The position numbers and the translations under genes are program-made. Positions 53,459 to 62,300 of a stretch of DNA of 64,000 bases are shown piece after piece; position 1 is the first letter of the stretch, and each line of letters opens with the position of its first letter. The notes below the pieces were generated by a model. The model was not told the DNA's origin, made no database searches, and saw only the letters and a list, made by a program, of their open reading frames with translations. Origin of the DNA: Curtobacterium sp. MCBA15_009 (GTDB lineage Bacteria; Actinomycetota; Actinomycetes; Actinomycetales; Microbacteriaceae); the NCBI RefSeq assembly GCF_001864895.1, contig NZ_MJGO01000002.1:154572-218571 (forward strand), in the 5' to 3' direction.

Positions 53459-55273
53459 ATGTCGGACCAGCCCGAGCCCCGACGCGCTGCGCGACTGCCG
53501 AGGCCCCGACCTCGGACCGTCCTGTGGGGCGTCCTCGCCGTCGTCCTGCTCGTGGTCCTGGCGATCGCGTGGGTCGCGGTGCGTGGCGCGCTGGCCAAGC
53601 AGGACCTCGAGGCGTCGGTCCGGCACGTCGACACCCTGCGCAGCCAGCTCGCGGCCGGCGACACGGCCGCCGCGGTCCGGACGGCGGCGCGGCTCGAGTC
53701 GAGCGCCGCGGACGCCCGGGCGAAGACGAGCGACCCGGTGTGGGCCGTCTTCGAGCACGCGCCGCTGGTCGGCGGCAACCTGCGCGCGGTGCGGCAGGTC
53801 GCGGCGATCGTCGACGACGTGGCGAGCGACGCGGTGCGTCCGGTCGCGGGGGTCCTCGGCGACGTGGACGTCGACGCGTTCAAGCCGGTCGACGGCAGGA
53901 TCGACCTCGAGCCGCTCGTGGCGGCCGCGCCGGCGGTCGACCGGGCCGCCACGGCGCTCCGCGAGGCGTCCCGTGCGGCCGAGCGGATCGACACGGGTGA
54001 CACCGTGTCGGCGGTGACGGACGCCGTCAACCAACTGCGGGCCTCCTTGGCGTCCGTGTCGGACCAGGCGGCCGTCGCGGACAAGGTGGTCTCGCTCGTG
54101 CCGCCGATGCTCGGCGACGGCGGGAAGCGCCAGTACCTGGTGCTGTTCCAGAACAACGCCGAGCTGCGTGCCGGCGGCGGGATCCCCGGAGCGGTGGCGT
54201 TGCTCGACGTCGAGGACGGGGCGATCTCGCTCGGCAGGCAGGCGTCGACGGCGGACTTCCCGGAGGCTGACCGGCCGGTGCTGCCGCTCGACACCGAGAC
54301 CCAGGGCCTCTACGGCTCGATCACGGGCGAGTTCATCCAGGACGTCACACTGACGCCCCGGTTCGACACCTCGGCGCAGCTGGCGCGGGAGATGTGGAAG
54401 CGGCAGTTCGGGCAGCGCGTCGACGGGGTGCTCTCGATCGACCCGGTGACGCTCGGCTACGTCCTGCGGGCGACCGGGCCGGTCCGGCTCGCGACGGGCG
54501 ACGAGCTGTCGTCGGACAACGCCGTGCAGCTGCTGCTGAGCGACGCCTACGCGAAGTACCCGGACCCTGCGGTGCAGGACGCGTTCTTCGCCTCGGCCGC
54601 CAGCGCGGTGTTCACGAAGGTGTCCGCGGGCGGCTTCGACCCGACGGCGTTCATCGCGGCGCTGACGAGCGGGGTGCAGGAGGGCCGGGTGAAGCTGTGG
54701 AGCGCGGACCGCGCCGAGCAGCGGGAACTCGCGGGGACGGCCATCGCGGGTGGGCTGCCGACGAGCGACGACCGTGCGCAGCGCTTCGGTGTGTACCTCA
54801 ACGACGCGACCGGCGCGAAGATGGACTACCACCTCGAGAAGACGGTCGCGGTCGGCAGTCGGGTCTGCCGGAAGGACGGCCGACCGACGTGGACCGTCGA
54901 GGTCCGGCTGCGGAACGCGGCGCCGGCGGATGCGGCCACGAGCCTGCCGGCCTACGTCACCGGTGCGGGCGCCTTCGGCGTGGCTCCTGGCGCAATCCGG
55001 ACGAACGTGGTTGTCTACGCCCCCTCTTCAGGGGTGTACGTGGGGTCGACGCAGGGCGGCAAGCCGGGCACGCCGCAGACCGCGGTGGACGGGGAGCACC
55101 CGGTCGCGCAGTTCCAGACCCTGCTCTCACCAGGGAAAAGCACGACCATCCGGGTGCAGTTCCTCGGTGGCGCGGACCTGGGGCGGACGCCGGTCGACGC
55201 GGTGTCCACGCCGGGTGTTCACCAGACCGTCACGCAGCCCCTGGTCGCGACCTGTGAATCTCCGCTAGATTGA
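53459..55273 (+). CDS. DUF4012 protein
   Basis: The 604-residue protein has one N-terminal membrane helix (VLWGVLAVVLLVVLAIAWVAV), a helical outside region of about 130 residues, and a DUF4012 domain marked by KRQYLVLFQNNAELRAGGG and IPGAVALLDVEDG. DUF4012 genes often lie beside exopolysaccharide genes in actinobacteria, as here; the function is not established to my knowledge, though a resemblance to LytR-CpsA-Psr-type glycan transferases is often considered. ATG 53459 follows the GT2 gene by nine bases. It ends the glycan operon before a promoter gap and the LAFTG gene. Confidence 0.88.
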   Translation: MSDQPEPRRAARLPRPRPRTVLWGVLAVVLLVVLAIAWVAVRGALAKQDLEASVRHVDTLRSQLAAGDTAAAVRTAARLESSAADARAKTSDPVWAVFEHAPLVGGNLRAVRQVAAIVDDVASDAVRPVAGVLGDVDVDAFKPVDGRIDLEPLVAAAPAVDRAATALREASRAAERIDTGDTVSAVTDAVNQLRASLASVSDQAAVADKVVSLVPPMLGDGGKRQYLVLFQNNAELRAGGGIPGAVALLDVEDGAISLGRQASTADFPEADRPVLPLDTETQGLYGSITGEFIQDVTLTPRFDTSAQLAREMWKRQFGQRVDGVLSIDPVTLGYVLRATGPVRLATGDELSSDNAVQLLLSDAYAKYPDPAVQDAFFASAASAVFTKVSAGGFDPTAFIAALTSGVQEGRVKLWSADRAEQRELAGTAIAGGLPTSDDRAQRFGVYLNDATGAKMDYHLEKTVAVGSRVCRKDGRPTWTVEVRLRNAAPADAATSLPAYVTGAGAFGVAPGAIRTNVVVYAPSSGVYVGSTQGGKPGTPQTAVDGEHPVAQFQTLLSPGKSTTIRVQFLGGADLGRTPVDAVSTPGVHQTVTQPLVATCESPLD

Positions 55274-55362
55274 GTGGACTTCGCACACTGCACCTGCAAC
55301 TCACCGAGCCGGTCGCACAACCAACCATCCGCGCGAAGACAACAGCACTCAGGGGACTTCAC

Positions 55363-55914
55363 ATGAAGAAGATCATCGCTGCCGTCGTGATCGCAGCTGC
55401 TGCTTTCGTCGCCGTGCCGACCGCCGCCAACGCAGCCGGGTACGTCCCGGCCTCCAACGTCAGCGTCGCAGGGACCCCGGTCGCCGGTGGCACCGCGTCC
55501 GTCGGCTTCGCCGCCGGGTCCTTCGCCGCCAACGAGACCGTCACGGTCTCCGTCACCGGTGCGGGTGCGGTCACGCTCGGCGCCCTGCCCGTCACCACCG
55601 TGACCGGCACCTACACGGCGTCCTCCACCGGCGCCGCGAACGTCAAGGTCACGCTGCCGCAGGGTGCCTCGGGCACCTACTCGCTCACCGCGACCGGCGC
55701 CACCTCGGGCAACGTCGGCACCTCGGCCCTCACGGTCGTCCCGGCTGACGGTGCTGCTGCGGTCCCCGCGGCCGGTGCCGGCGACGGTGAGCTCGCGTTC
55801 ACCGGTTCCACCATCTCGATGCTCGCGATCTGGGTCGCCGGCGGTGCGGTCGTCCTCGGTGGCGGCCTCCTGCTGGTCCGCACCTCGGTCCGTCGTCAGC
55901 GCGCGCAGGCCTGA
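55363..55914 (+). CDS. Small LAFTG-anchored surface protein
   Basis: The 183-residue protein has a clean signal peptide (MKKIIAAVVIAAAAFVAVP to ANAAG), one Ig-like domain rich in Thr and Val (VSVAGTPVAGGTASVGF, NETVTVSVTG, GTYSLTATGATSG), an Ala/Gly linker, LAFTG (55792-55806), a membrane helix and an RRQRAQA tail. It should be fixed to the wall by a class E sortase. ATG 55363 has AGGGGA upstream; an 89-base gap separates it from the DUF4012 gene, so it may have its own promoter. It could help hold the polysaccharide or be a major coat protein. Confidence 0.88.
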   Translation: MKKIIAAVVIAAAAFVAVPTAANAAGYVPASNVSVAGTPVAGGTASVGFAAGSFAANETVTVSVTGAGAVTLGALPVTTVTGTYTASSTGAANVKVTLPQGASGTYSLTATGATSGNVGTSALTVVPADGAAAVPAAGAGDGELAFTGSTISMLAIWVAGGAVVLGGGLLLVRTSVRRQRAQA

Positions 55915-55929
55915 GCCCCGCCGCACGGC

Positions 55930-55965
55930 ACGAAGGCCCCGGAGCATCCGCTCCGGGGCCTTCGT
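55930..55965 (+). terminator. Hairpin terminator closing the polysaccharide locus
   Basis: ACGAAGGCCCCGGAGC pairs perfectly with GCTCCGGGGCCTTCGT over an ATCC loop. It begins 16 bases after the LAFTG gene and lies before a convergent gene, so it may work in both directions. Confidence 0.88.
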
Positions 55966-55982
55966 CGTCCCCGCTCCCGTGG

Positions 55983-56324
55983 TCAGGTGCGCCCGGGTGG
56001 CGTGTCCTGGTCCCACACCGCGGCGTACCGGTCCCGTACCGACGGCCAGAGCAGCGCCAGGGCGTCGTCGGTCGACCGGACGCGGTCGCCCTCCGGTGGG
56101 AACAGCACGAACTCGTGGGGGATCGGGCGGCCGGCCCGGTCGCACCGGCCCTCGGGGTCGGTGAACCGCACGGCGACGAGTCGCCCCGTGCGGTGCAGGA
56201 CCGTGGGGGCGTCGCCGGCGCCGTCGAACGCCTGCTCGTAGACGGGCAGCGGGTCGTCGTCGCCGAGACCGCTGAGGAACCGGAAGCCCCACGTCCGTCC
56301 GCGGGTGGCCCAGATGCGTGTCAC
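55983..56324 (-). CDS. 113-residue partner protein of the P-loop GTPase
   Basis: The protein starts VTRIWATRGRTWGFRFLSGLG and is mixed alpha/beta and soluble, with a conserved-looking middle (TGRLVAVRFTDPEGRCDRAGR, shown in part, and PHEFVLFPPEGD) and a C-terminal helix (DDALALLWPSVRDRYAAVW). I do not recognise the family. GTG 56324 overlaps the GTPase stop by four bases (GTGA), so the two are made together and probably bind each other. No membrane segment or signal is present. Confidence 0.75.
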   Translation of the reverse strand: MTRIWATRGRTWGFRFLSGLGDDDPLPVYEQAFDGAGDAPTVLHRTGRLVAVRFTDPEGRCDRAGRPIPHEFVLFPPEGDRVRSTDDALALLWPSVRDRYAAVWDQDTPPGRT

Positions 56325-57490
56325 GCCTCGCCCCGGCGCAGGACGCCCTGCTCGACGCCGTGGTCCAGGTCCTCGGCGAAGTGCTCGAGCAGGCGGCCGA
56401 GGAAGTCGGCCTCGGCGGCGGACTCCTTCCGCTTGTCCGCGACGAACTTGTTGAGGAACTTCACGCCGCGGGTGCCGAGCTCGCCCACGACGAACCCGAC
56501 AAGTGCTCCGACGGGTGACGGCAACTTCAGGCGCTTGCTGCTGACGAGGCCGACGACCGGCCCGACGAAGCGCAGGAGGTTCTCGGCGACCGCGGAGGCC
56601 CGCTGCTTGTTCGTCGCCCACCGCGCGAAGCGTTCGAACGGCAGCATCGCCGTGATCGGCATGAGCAGGTCGACGCCGGTGCGCACGCTGACGTCGATCG
56701 CGCCGGACTCGAAGCGCGCCGCGGACAGCAGCAGGAAGTCCTCGCCGACGTCGAGGGCGTCGGGGTCCTCGACGTAGCTGCGCAGGACGGCGTGCAGCTC
56801 GGCGAGCTCGCCGCCGGCCGCGCCGAGCACGAGGTCACGGAAGCGCTCGACGTCGAGCTCCGGCAGCAGGTCGGCCTTCGACAGCCCGAGTGCCCAGATG
56901 CGCGGGAAGCGCGCGAGCCGTCGGCCCCGGTCGAGCACGTCGTCGCGCAGCTCCGACAGTCCGCTGCGGAAGTCGGTCAGCAGCGCCTTGAGGTACCGCT
57001 CCTCTTCTCCGCGGTGCTCGGCGAGCCGCTGCCCGTCCACGAGCAGGATCGCGACGTCGGCGCTGAGGAGCGAACGGAAGGTCTCCACGCGGCGCTCGGC
57101 CTCCTGCGCCGAGTCCGGGTCCTGCTCGAACCACTCGCCGGGGTAGTCGTGCCAGACGACGCGCAGGGTCTTCGGCGGCTTCGTGGACGCCTTCCGGGTC
57201 TTCCTCGACCCGGCGGGCACCTCGGCGGTCGGCTCGAGCACGAACGCGTACTCGGTCGAGGCGAAGCGGTTCGCGGTCGGTGCGGTGGCCCCGTCGCGCA
57301 TGCCGAGGTAGTCGCGGTGCAGCTTCCGGCCCTGCGCCTTGTCCTCGGCGCGGACGCCGTAGCCCTTCGTCCGGCGGAAGGCGGGTTCCTGCGCGCCGCC
57401 GAAGAACGACGACAGCAGCACCGTCTTCCCGCTGCCGCTCGCTCCGAAGACGGCGACGTGCTGCTCGAGGGGATCCGTCTGTGTGCGCAT
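56321..57490 (-). CDS. P-loop GTPase-like protein (TRAFAC-like)
   Basis: The 389-residue protein opens with a P-loop, HVAVFGASGSGKTVLL, Lys22, and has a second core motif VVWHDYPGEWF in the switch/Walker B place, then VAILLVDGQRL and WALGLSKADLLPE, where SKAD fits the NKxD-type guanine motif. That set points to a GTPase of the TRAFAC group, like the single-GTPase proteins seen in bacterial conflict operons. Residues 290-330 hold a hydrophobic stretch (FVGPVVGLVS, SPVGALVGFVVGELG) that may touch the membrane. ATG 57490 comes just before the P-loop strand. It is coupled to the 113-residue gene. Biological role is unknown. Confidence 0.82.
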   Translation of the reverse strand: MRTQTDPLEQHVAVFGASGSGKTVLLSSFFGGAQEPAFRRTKGYGVRAEDKAQGRKLHRDYLGMRDGATAPTANRFASTEYAFVLEPTAEVPAGSRKTRKASTKPPKTLRVVWHDYPGEWFEQDPDSAQEAERRVETFRSLLSADVAILLVDGQRLAEHRGEEERYLKALLTDFRSGLSELRDDVLDRGRRLARFPRIWALGLSKADLLPELDVERFRDLVLGAAGGELAELHAVLRSYVEDPDALDVGEDFLLLSAARFESGAIDVSVRTGVDLLMPITAMLPFERFARWATNKQRASAVAENLLRFVGPVVGLVSSKRLKLPSPVGALVGFVVGELGTRGVKFLNKFVADKRKESAAEADFLGRLLEHFAEDLDHGVEQGVLRRGEA

Positions 57491-57536
57491 GCCCTGCACG
57501 GTAGTGGTGGCCGCCGCCGGTGCTCGGAGACTCGGG

Positions 57537-58031
57537 TCAGGCGTCGCCGCGCGCCGGGGCACGGCGCCGTCGTCGCCGTGCCGTCAGGCGGAGCGCCAGC
57601 ACCCCGGCGACCGCCCCGAGGAGCGCCCCGAGACCGTTCGCGACGACGTCGTCGAGCGACGCGGTCCGCTCGGGCAGGAACAGCGCCTGGGTCGTCTCGA
57701 TCCCGGCGCTGACGACGAGTCCGGCAGCGGCGCCGGCCCACCACCACCGCGGGCCGGCGAGCAGCACCACGAGCAGGCCGAGCGGCACGAAGAACGCCAC
57801 GTTCGCCAGGGACTCGATCGTGCCGTACCCGAAGCGGTCCGGCACGCCGGCACGGTGGGCGGCGGCGACGAGCCGGTCGAGGGTCGGCCCGGCGGCCGCG
57901 TCGACCGGCGAACCCCAGGCGCCGACGGCCACGACCCCGACGCCGTAGGCGGCGGCCAGCCACGTCGCCACCCGCCGGCTGGTCCCGGTCGCCCCGGTGA
58001 GGCGGTGGCGGCGGGACTCGTCGGGGTGCAC
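57537..58031 (-). CDS. VanZ-like family membrane protein
   Basis: The 164-residue protein has four hydrophobic segments and VanZ-like motifs: NVAFFVPLGLLVVLL, SAGIETTQALFLPER and SLDDVVANGLGALLG. VanZ proteins raise teicoplanin tolerance in some bacteria, but most family members have no known task. ATG 58031 gives a short basic N-terminus before the first helix. It precedes the GTPase gene on the same strand by 46 bases, so the three could be co-transcribed. Confidence 0.88.
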   Translation of the reverse strand: MHPDESRRHRLTGATGTSRRVATWLAAAYGVGVVAVGAWGSPVDAAAGPTLDRLVAAAHRAGVPDRFGYGTIESLANVAFFVPLGLLVVLLAGPRWWWAGAAAGLVVSAGIETTQALFLPERTASLDDVVANGLGALLGAVAGVLALRLTARRRRRRAPARGDA

Positions 58032-58112
58032 GTCGACGACCGTAGCGAGCCGTGCCTCCTGTCCGGCTGCGCGACCCGTCTGCGGTCCGCCCCCCGACGG
58101 TCCGCAAAACGA

Positions 58113-58274
58113 GTACCCCGATCTGCCACCTGTACCCCGGAAGTGCGACGCACCTCCCCGGAAATCCGGGCCTGTGCACTGCGCCGCATTGACGGAACCC
58201 GTGAATCGACGGGCCTCGCTGGCGGTCCGACCCCCGCTTCTCGTAGCGTTCTCGTGTCAGCAGATGTACCCCGG
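58113..58274. promoter_or_regulatory. Gap with three copies of a GTACCCCG motif
   Basis: GTACCCCG begins at 58113, 58132 and 58266 in the 261-base gap between the VanZ-like gene and the first small paralog; the last two copies share TGTACCCCGGA. The first two are 19 bases apart, about two helical turns, and the third overlaps the leader of the small gene. They may be binding sites. A TAGCGT -10-like box is also in the gap. Confidence 0.35.
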
Positions 58275-58292
58275 ATCGTGAAGGAGAGCGAC

Positions 58293-58619
58293 ATGGACAC
58301 CACCGTCACCAAGACGCAGGCCGAGGTCACCCTCGACACCGACACCGTCGACACCATCGCGATCCTCGAGGCCGACGCCGCCCTGTCGAGCCGTCCCACC
58401 CGTGCGAAGGTCACGTGGGTGCAGGAGGACCAGGGCGAGTGGGTCGCCAACTACGGCGGCTACTTCGGCGGCAGCGTCGACAAGCGCGACGGCCGCTACG
58501 TCGCCTCGGACACCTTCGGTCTGGTCGTCGGTGACTTCGCGTCGCTCGAAGAGGCCCAGGCGAAGCTCGACGACCAGCTGCACGTCATGCTCCCGTCGGT
58601 CATCCGACCGATCGCGTGA
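58293..58619 (+). CDS. Small protein of unknown family, paralog 1
   Basis: The 108-residue protein, soluble and without signal peptide, has an acidic Thr-rich start (QAEVTLDTDTVDTIAILEAD), then WVANYGGYFGGSVDKRDG, ASDTFGLVVGDFASLEEAQ and LHVMLPSVIR. The next gene encodes a clear paralog. AAGGAG lies eight bases before ATG 58293, a strong ribosome site. Regular strand patterns suggest a small alpha/beta fold. I do not recognise it. Confidence 0.85.
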   Translation: MDTTVTKTQAEVTLDTDTVDTIAILEADAALSSRPTRAKVTWVQEDQGEWVANYGGYFGGSVDKRDGRYVASDTFGLVVGDFASLEEAQAKLDDQLHVMLPSVIRPIA

Positions 58620-58648
58620 CGATCGAGACCGACAGCTCCCGCTCCACC

Positions 58649-58710
58649 CGCAGCACCACGCACCGCAGCAGCACCCAGCACCGCAGCGTCACCAGCACCG
58701 CAGCACCACG
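58649..58710. repeat. CAGCACC-rich direct repeats between the paralogs
   Basis: CGCAGCACCACG occurs at 58649-58660 and 58699-58710, with several shorter CAGCACC pieces between. The low-complexity run fills the 104-base gap between the two small genes and stops just before the second ribosome site. Confidence 0.6.
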
Positions 58711-58723
58711 AAGGAGCAACACC

Positions 58724-59047
58724 ATGAGCACGACCCTCGCGAACCGGCAGCAGGCCGAAGTGACCCTCGACACCGAGACGATCGAGGTCATCACCGAGAT
58801 CGAGGCGCAGGTCGTGGCCACGGAGGAACCCCGCGTGCCGATGACCTGGGCACGGCCGGACAGCGGCCTCTGGGTCGCGAACTACGGCGGCTACTACGGC
58901 GGAACGGTCGACCGCCAGGGGACGCACTTCTTCGTCGCGGACACGTTCGGGCAGTACGTCGGGGACTTCCGCACGCTCGACGAGGCCAAGGCCCGTCTGC
59001 TCGAGCGGCTGCAGGTCGTCCTGCCGGACGTGCGTCGCGCCGCCTGA
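58724..59047 (+). CDS. Small protein of unknown family, paralog 2
   Basis: The 107-residue protein shares the layout of its neighbour: QAEVTLDTETIEVITEIEAQ, WVANYGGYYGGTVDRQG, VADTFGQYVGDFRTLDEAK and LQVVLPDVRR. ATG 58724 has AAGGAG nine bases upstream. A longer form from GTG 58616 would overlap the previous stop but adds a Ser/Thr/Arg-rich piece from a low-complexity gap with no paralog match, so it is less likely. Tandem duplication with about half the residues conserved suggests both copies are kept under selection. A terminator follows. Confidence 0.85.
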   Translation: MSTTLANRQQAEVTLDTETIEVITEIEAQVVATEEPRVPMTWARPDSGLWVANYGGYYGGTVDRQGTHFFVADTFGQYVGDFRTLDEAKARLLERLQVVLPDVRRAA

Positions 59048-59086
59048 GCCGCACCGCACCACCCGCCGCTCGGCGGTCACGGACAC

Positions 59087-59111
59087 AGCCCCACCGGGAT
59101 CCGGTGGGGCT
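59087..59111 (+). terminator. Hairpin terminator after the small paralogs
   Basis: AGCCCCACCGG and CCGGTGGGGCT pair perfectly over a GAT loop, followed by TCTTCG. It lies 40 bases past the second paralog. Confidence 0.85.
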
Positions 59112-59191
59112 TCTTCGTGCGCCCGGAACGGGTGACACCGGACGGCGGTCGCCGCGGAACGACGGGGGAGCGGATGCCCCCTCGAACGAGT

Positions 59192-59223
59192 GGTCCCCCC
59201 TATTGGGGACCTGCACTGTCCCC
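59192..59223 (+). promoter_or_regulatory. Two mutually exclusive hairpins upstream of the giant Ig-repeat gene
   Basis: GGTCCCC (59192-59198) pairs with GGGGACC (59205-59211); the same GGGGAC (59205-59210) can pair with GTCCCC (59218-59223). Only one can form at a time, as in attenuators, or the three pieces may be protein-binding half-sites. The segment is 100 bases before the ATG at 59323. There is no direct proof that it is transcribed. Confidence 0.35.
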
Positions 59224-59322
59224 ATCACGAGACGAAAACCTGTCAGTATCGGCTCGGCGCCAACGACCGTTCTCTGATCCACGGTCGACGGCTCCCGCAT
59301 CGTCTCGACCCGAAAGTGACTC

Positions 59323-62300
59323 ATGCTGCCTGTTCACCAGGGCACCGCTGTGCCTCGCCGCCGTCCCGCGCTCCGCCTCGTCGCCATGCTCGGTGCCACC
59401 CTGCTCGCGGGCGCCGGTCTGACCGCGACGACCGCGGTGGTCGCGTCCGAGCCCGCCTCGGCGGTCGACGCGACGCTCGACGGTGCGCTGCTCTGCAACC
59501 AGAACACGCTCTACGCCACCAACGCGGCCGGGCGGGTCATCGCGGTGGACATCAGCAACAGCGACTCGAAGGGGCAGACGGCCGACGTCGCCACGCTCGG
59601 CGCCGAGGCCAACAACGGTCTGGGCATCTCGCGCGAGGGCGTGAAGATGTTCGCCGCTGCGAACGGCGGCACGGCCACCCTGCGCGAGTACGACCCGAAG
59701 ACCGGCCAGGTCTCGGCCTCGATCGCCACCGACGCGGTCCGGTCGATCATCCGCGGCGCCGTCGACCCGTCGACGGGCCTGTACTACCTCGGCGGCAACT
59801 ACGGCTCGGCACCGGACAACAACGCCTGGCTCGGCGCGTACGACCCGGCGACGAAGAAGTACATCGGCCAGGTCGGCCAGCTCAGCGGGCTGAAGGACGG
59901 CAACGGCGACTTCGCGTTCAGCACCCGCGGGCTGCTGTTCGTGGTCGCTGCGGACACCGTGTACCGCGTGAACGCCGAGACGATGCCGACCACCCCGGGG
60001 ACGGCGCCGATCGGCACCACGGCGATCGCGACCCTGCCCGCCGGCACGACCAGCCCGGGCATCGCGTTCTCGTCCGACGGCTACCTGTACGTCTCGAACG
60101 CCGTCCAGACGAACAACGTGTGGACCACGACCATCTACCAGCTCGACCCGACCTCGGGTGCCGAGATCCGCCGCTTCCCGATCAACGGCGACTACCGCGC
60201 GAGCGACCTCGCCACCTGCAACTACGCCGACACCCTGACCGGCCAGGCGAGCATCGACGACCGCTGGAACAGCGGCGACCAGTTCGGCCTCGCCATCACC
60301 GGCGGCGGCATCACCCCGAACGCCGGCACGCGCGGCACGACGACCGGCTCCGCCAACGGCGTGCAGTCGCAGAAGGCCGGCGCGGTCCTGTCGACCCCGA
60401 CCAAGCAGTACACGGTCACGCAGACCGCCGCGGGCACCACGGACCCGGCGAACTACGACACGACGTGGAAGGCCGTGAACACGACGACGAACGCCGTCGT
60501 CGCGCAGGGCACCGGCAGCACCGCGGCGCTCACGTTCCCGGCAGCGACGTCCTCCGACGGCACCGACGTCGTCGTGACCTTCGCGAACCGGCTGAAGCTC
60601 ACGCACGCGCAGACCGCGGCCGACGTGTACTCCACCCCGGTCGAGACCGCTCTCGACGTCCCCGCCGCCGGCGTGCTCCGCAACGACCAGGGCACCGGCC
60701 TCACGGTCACCGGCCACACCGACCCGCAGCACGGCACCGTCACGATGTCCGCCACGGACGGTTCCTTCCGCTACGTGCCGGCGAAGGGCTTCTCCGGCAC
60801 CGACCAGTTCACCTACACGGCGACCGACGGCGGGGGCCGCACGTCGACGAGCACCGTGACCGTGACCGTCACCCCCACGACGACCGACGACGCCTTCAGC
60901 GTGCACGCCGGCCAGACGGCGACGGCCGACGCGGCGAAGGGCCTGCTCGCGAACGACCGCGGCTTGCAGCTGACGATCACCGGCAACACCGACCCCGCGC
61001 ACGGGACCGTCACGGTCCGCGCCGACGGCTCGTACTCGTACACCCCGGCCGACGGCTGGTCCGGCAAGGACTCCTTCACCTACACGGCGAAGGACGGCTC
61101 CGGTGCGTCGAGCACCGCCACCGTCACCGTGACGGTCCTGCCGACCGCGGGAGCCGACGACGTCACCGCCACCGCCGGTTCGCCGACGAAGGGGGCAGCA
61201 CCCGGCCTGCTCGGCAACGACCTGGGCAGCGGCCTGACCGTGCAGGGTGCGACCCAGCCCGCGCACGGTTCCGTGACCGTCGCGAAGGACGGCTCGTACG
61301 TCTACACCCCGGCCGACGGGTACTCCGGTCCGGACTCGTTCGACTACACCGTGGTCGACCCCTCGGGCAACACCGACACCGTCACCGTGACCGTCCAGGT
61401 CGCACCGCTCGCGGCGGACGACACCGTCCGCGTGGCAGCTGGCAGCACGTACACCGCCGACACCCGGGCGATCGGCGTCCTCGGCAACGACCTCGGCACC
61501 GGACTGACCGTCGACTCGAACACCGCGCCGGCGCACGGCACCGTGTCCGTGGACAAGGCGAGCGGCACCTTCACCTACACCCCGGCCGACGGGTTCTCCG
61601 GCACGGACACGTTCCGCTACACCGCGGTCGACGCCTCCGGTGCACCGACGACCGCGACCGTGCGGATCACGGTCGCCCCGACCGCCGCCGACGACGCCGT
61701 GTCGACGATCACCGGCACCCCGGTGTCCGTCCCCGTGCAGCGCAACGACCGCGGCACCGACCTGACCACGACGATCGTGCGTGGCCCGGCGAACGGCACC
61801 GCCGTCGTCGAGCAGGACGGCACCGTCTCGTACACCCCCGCCGCCGGCACCTCGGGCGTCGACACCTTCGAGTACACGGTCACCGACGGCAACGGCGTCA
61901 CCAGCACCCCCGCCACGGTCACCGTGACCGTGACGCCGCGCACCTGGGCCGACACCGTGAGCACGACGGCCGGCACCCGGCTGGCCATCGACCCGGCCAC
62001 GCTCACGGCCAACGACCGCGGCACCGGCCTGCACGTGACGGACGCGTCCGGCGCCCAGCACGGCGGCGTCGCGTACGACCCCGCGACCGACGCCGTGGTC
62101 TACCGCCCCGCGCCGGGCTTCTCGGGCACCGACACCTTCACCTACACCGTGACGGACGCCTCGGGCACGACGGCCACCGGCACCGTCACGGTCGTCGTCG
62201 GTCCGCAGGCAGCGGCGGACACCGCGGAGGCGACCGCTGGCTCGACGCTCACCGTCGGTGCCGACCGTGGCGTGCTCGCGAACGACGACGGCACCGGGCT

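Noticed and set aside
58616-58723. Longer N-terminus of the second small paralog from GTG 58616
   Set aside because: The added residues come from a CAGCACC repeat tract, are Ser/Thr/Arg-rich and have no match in paralog 1; a strong ribosome site precedes ATG 58724.
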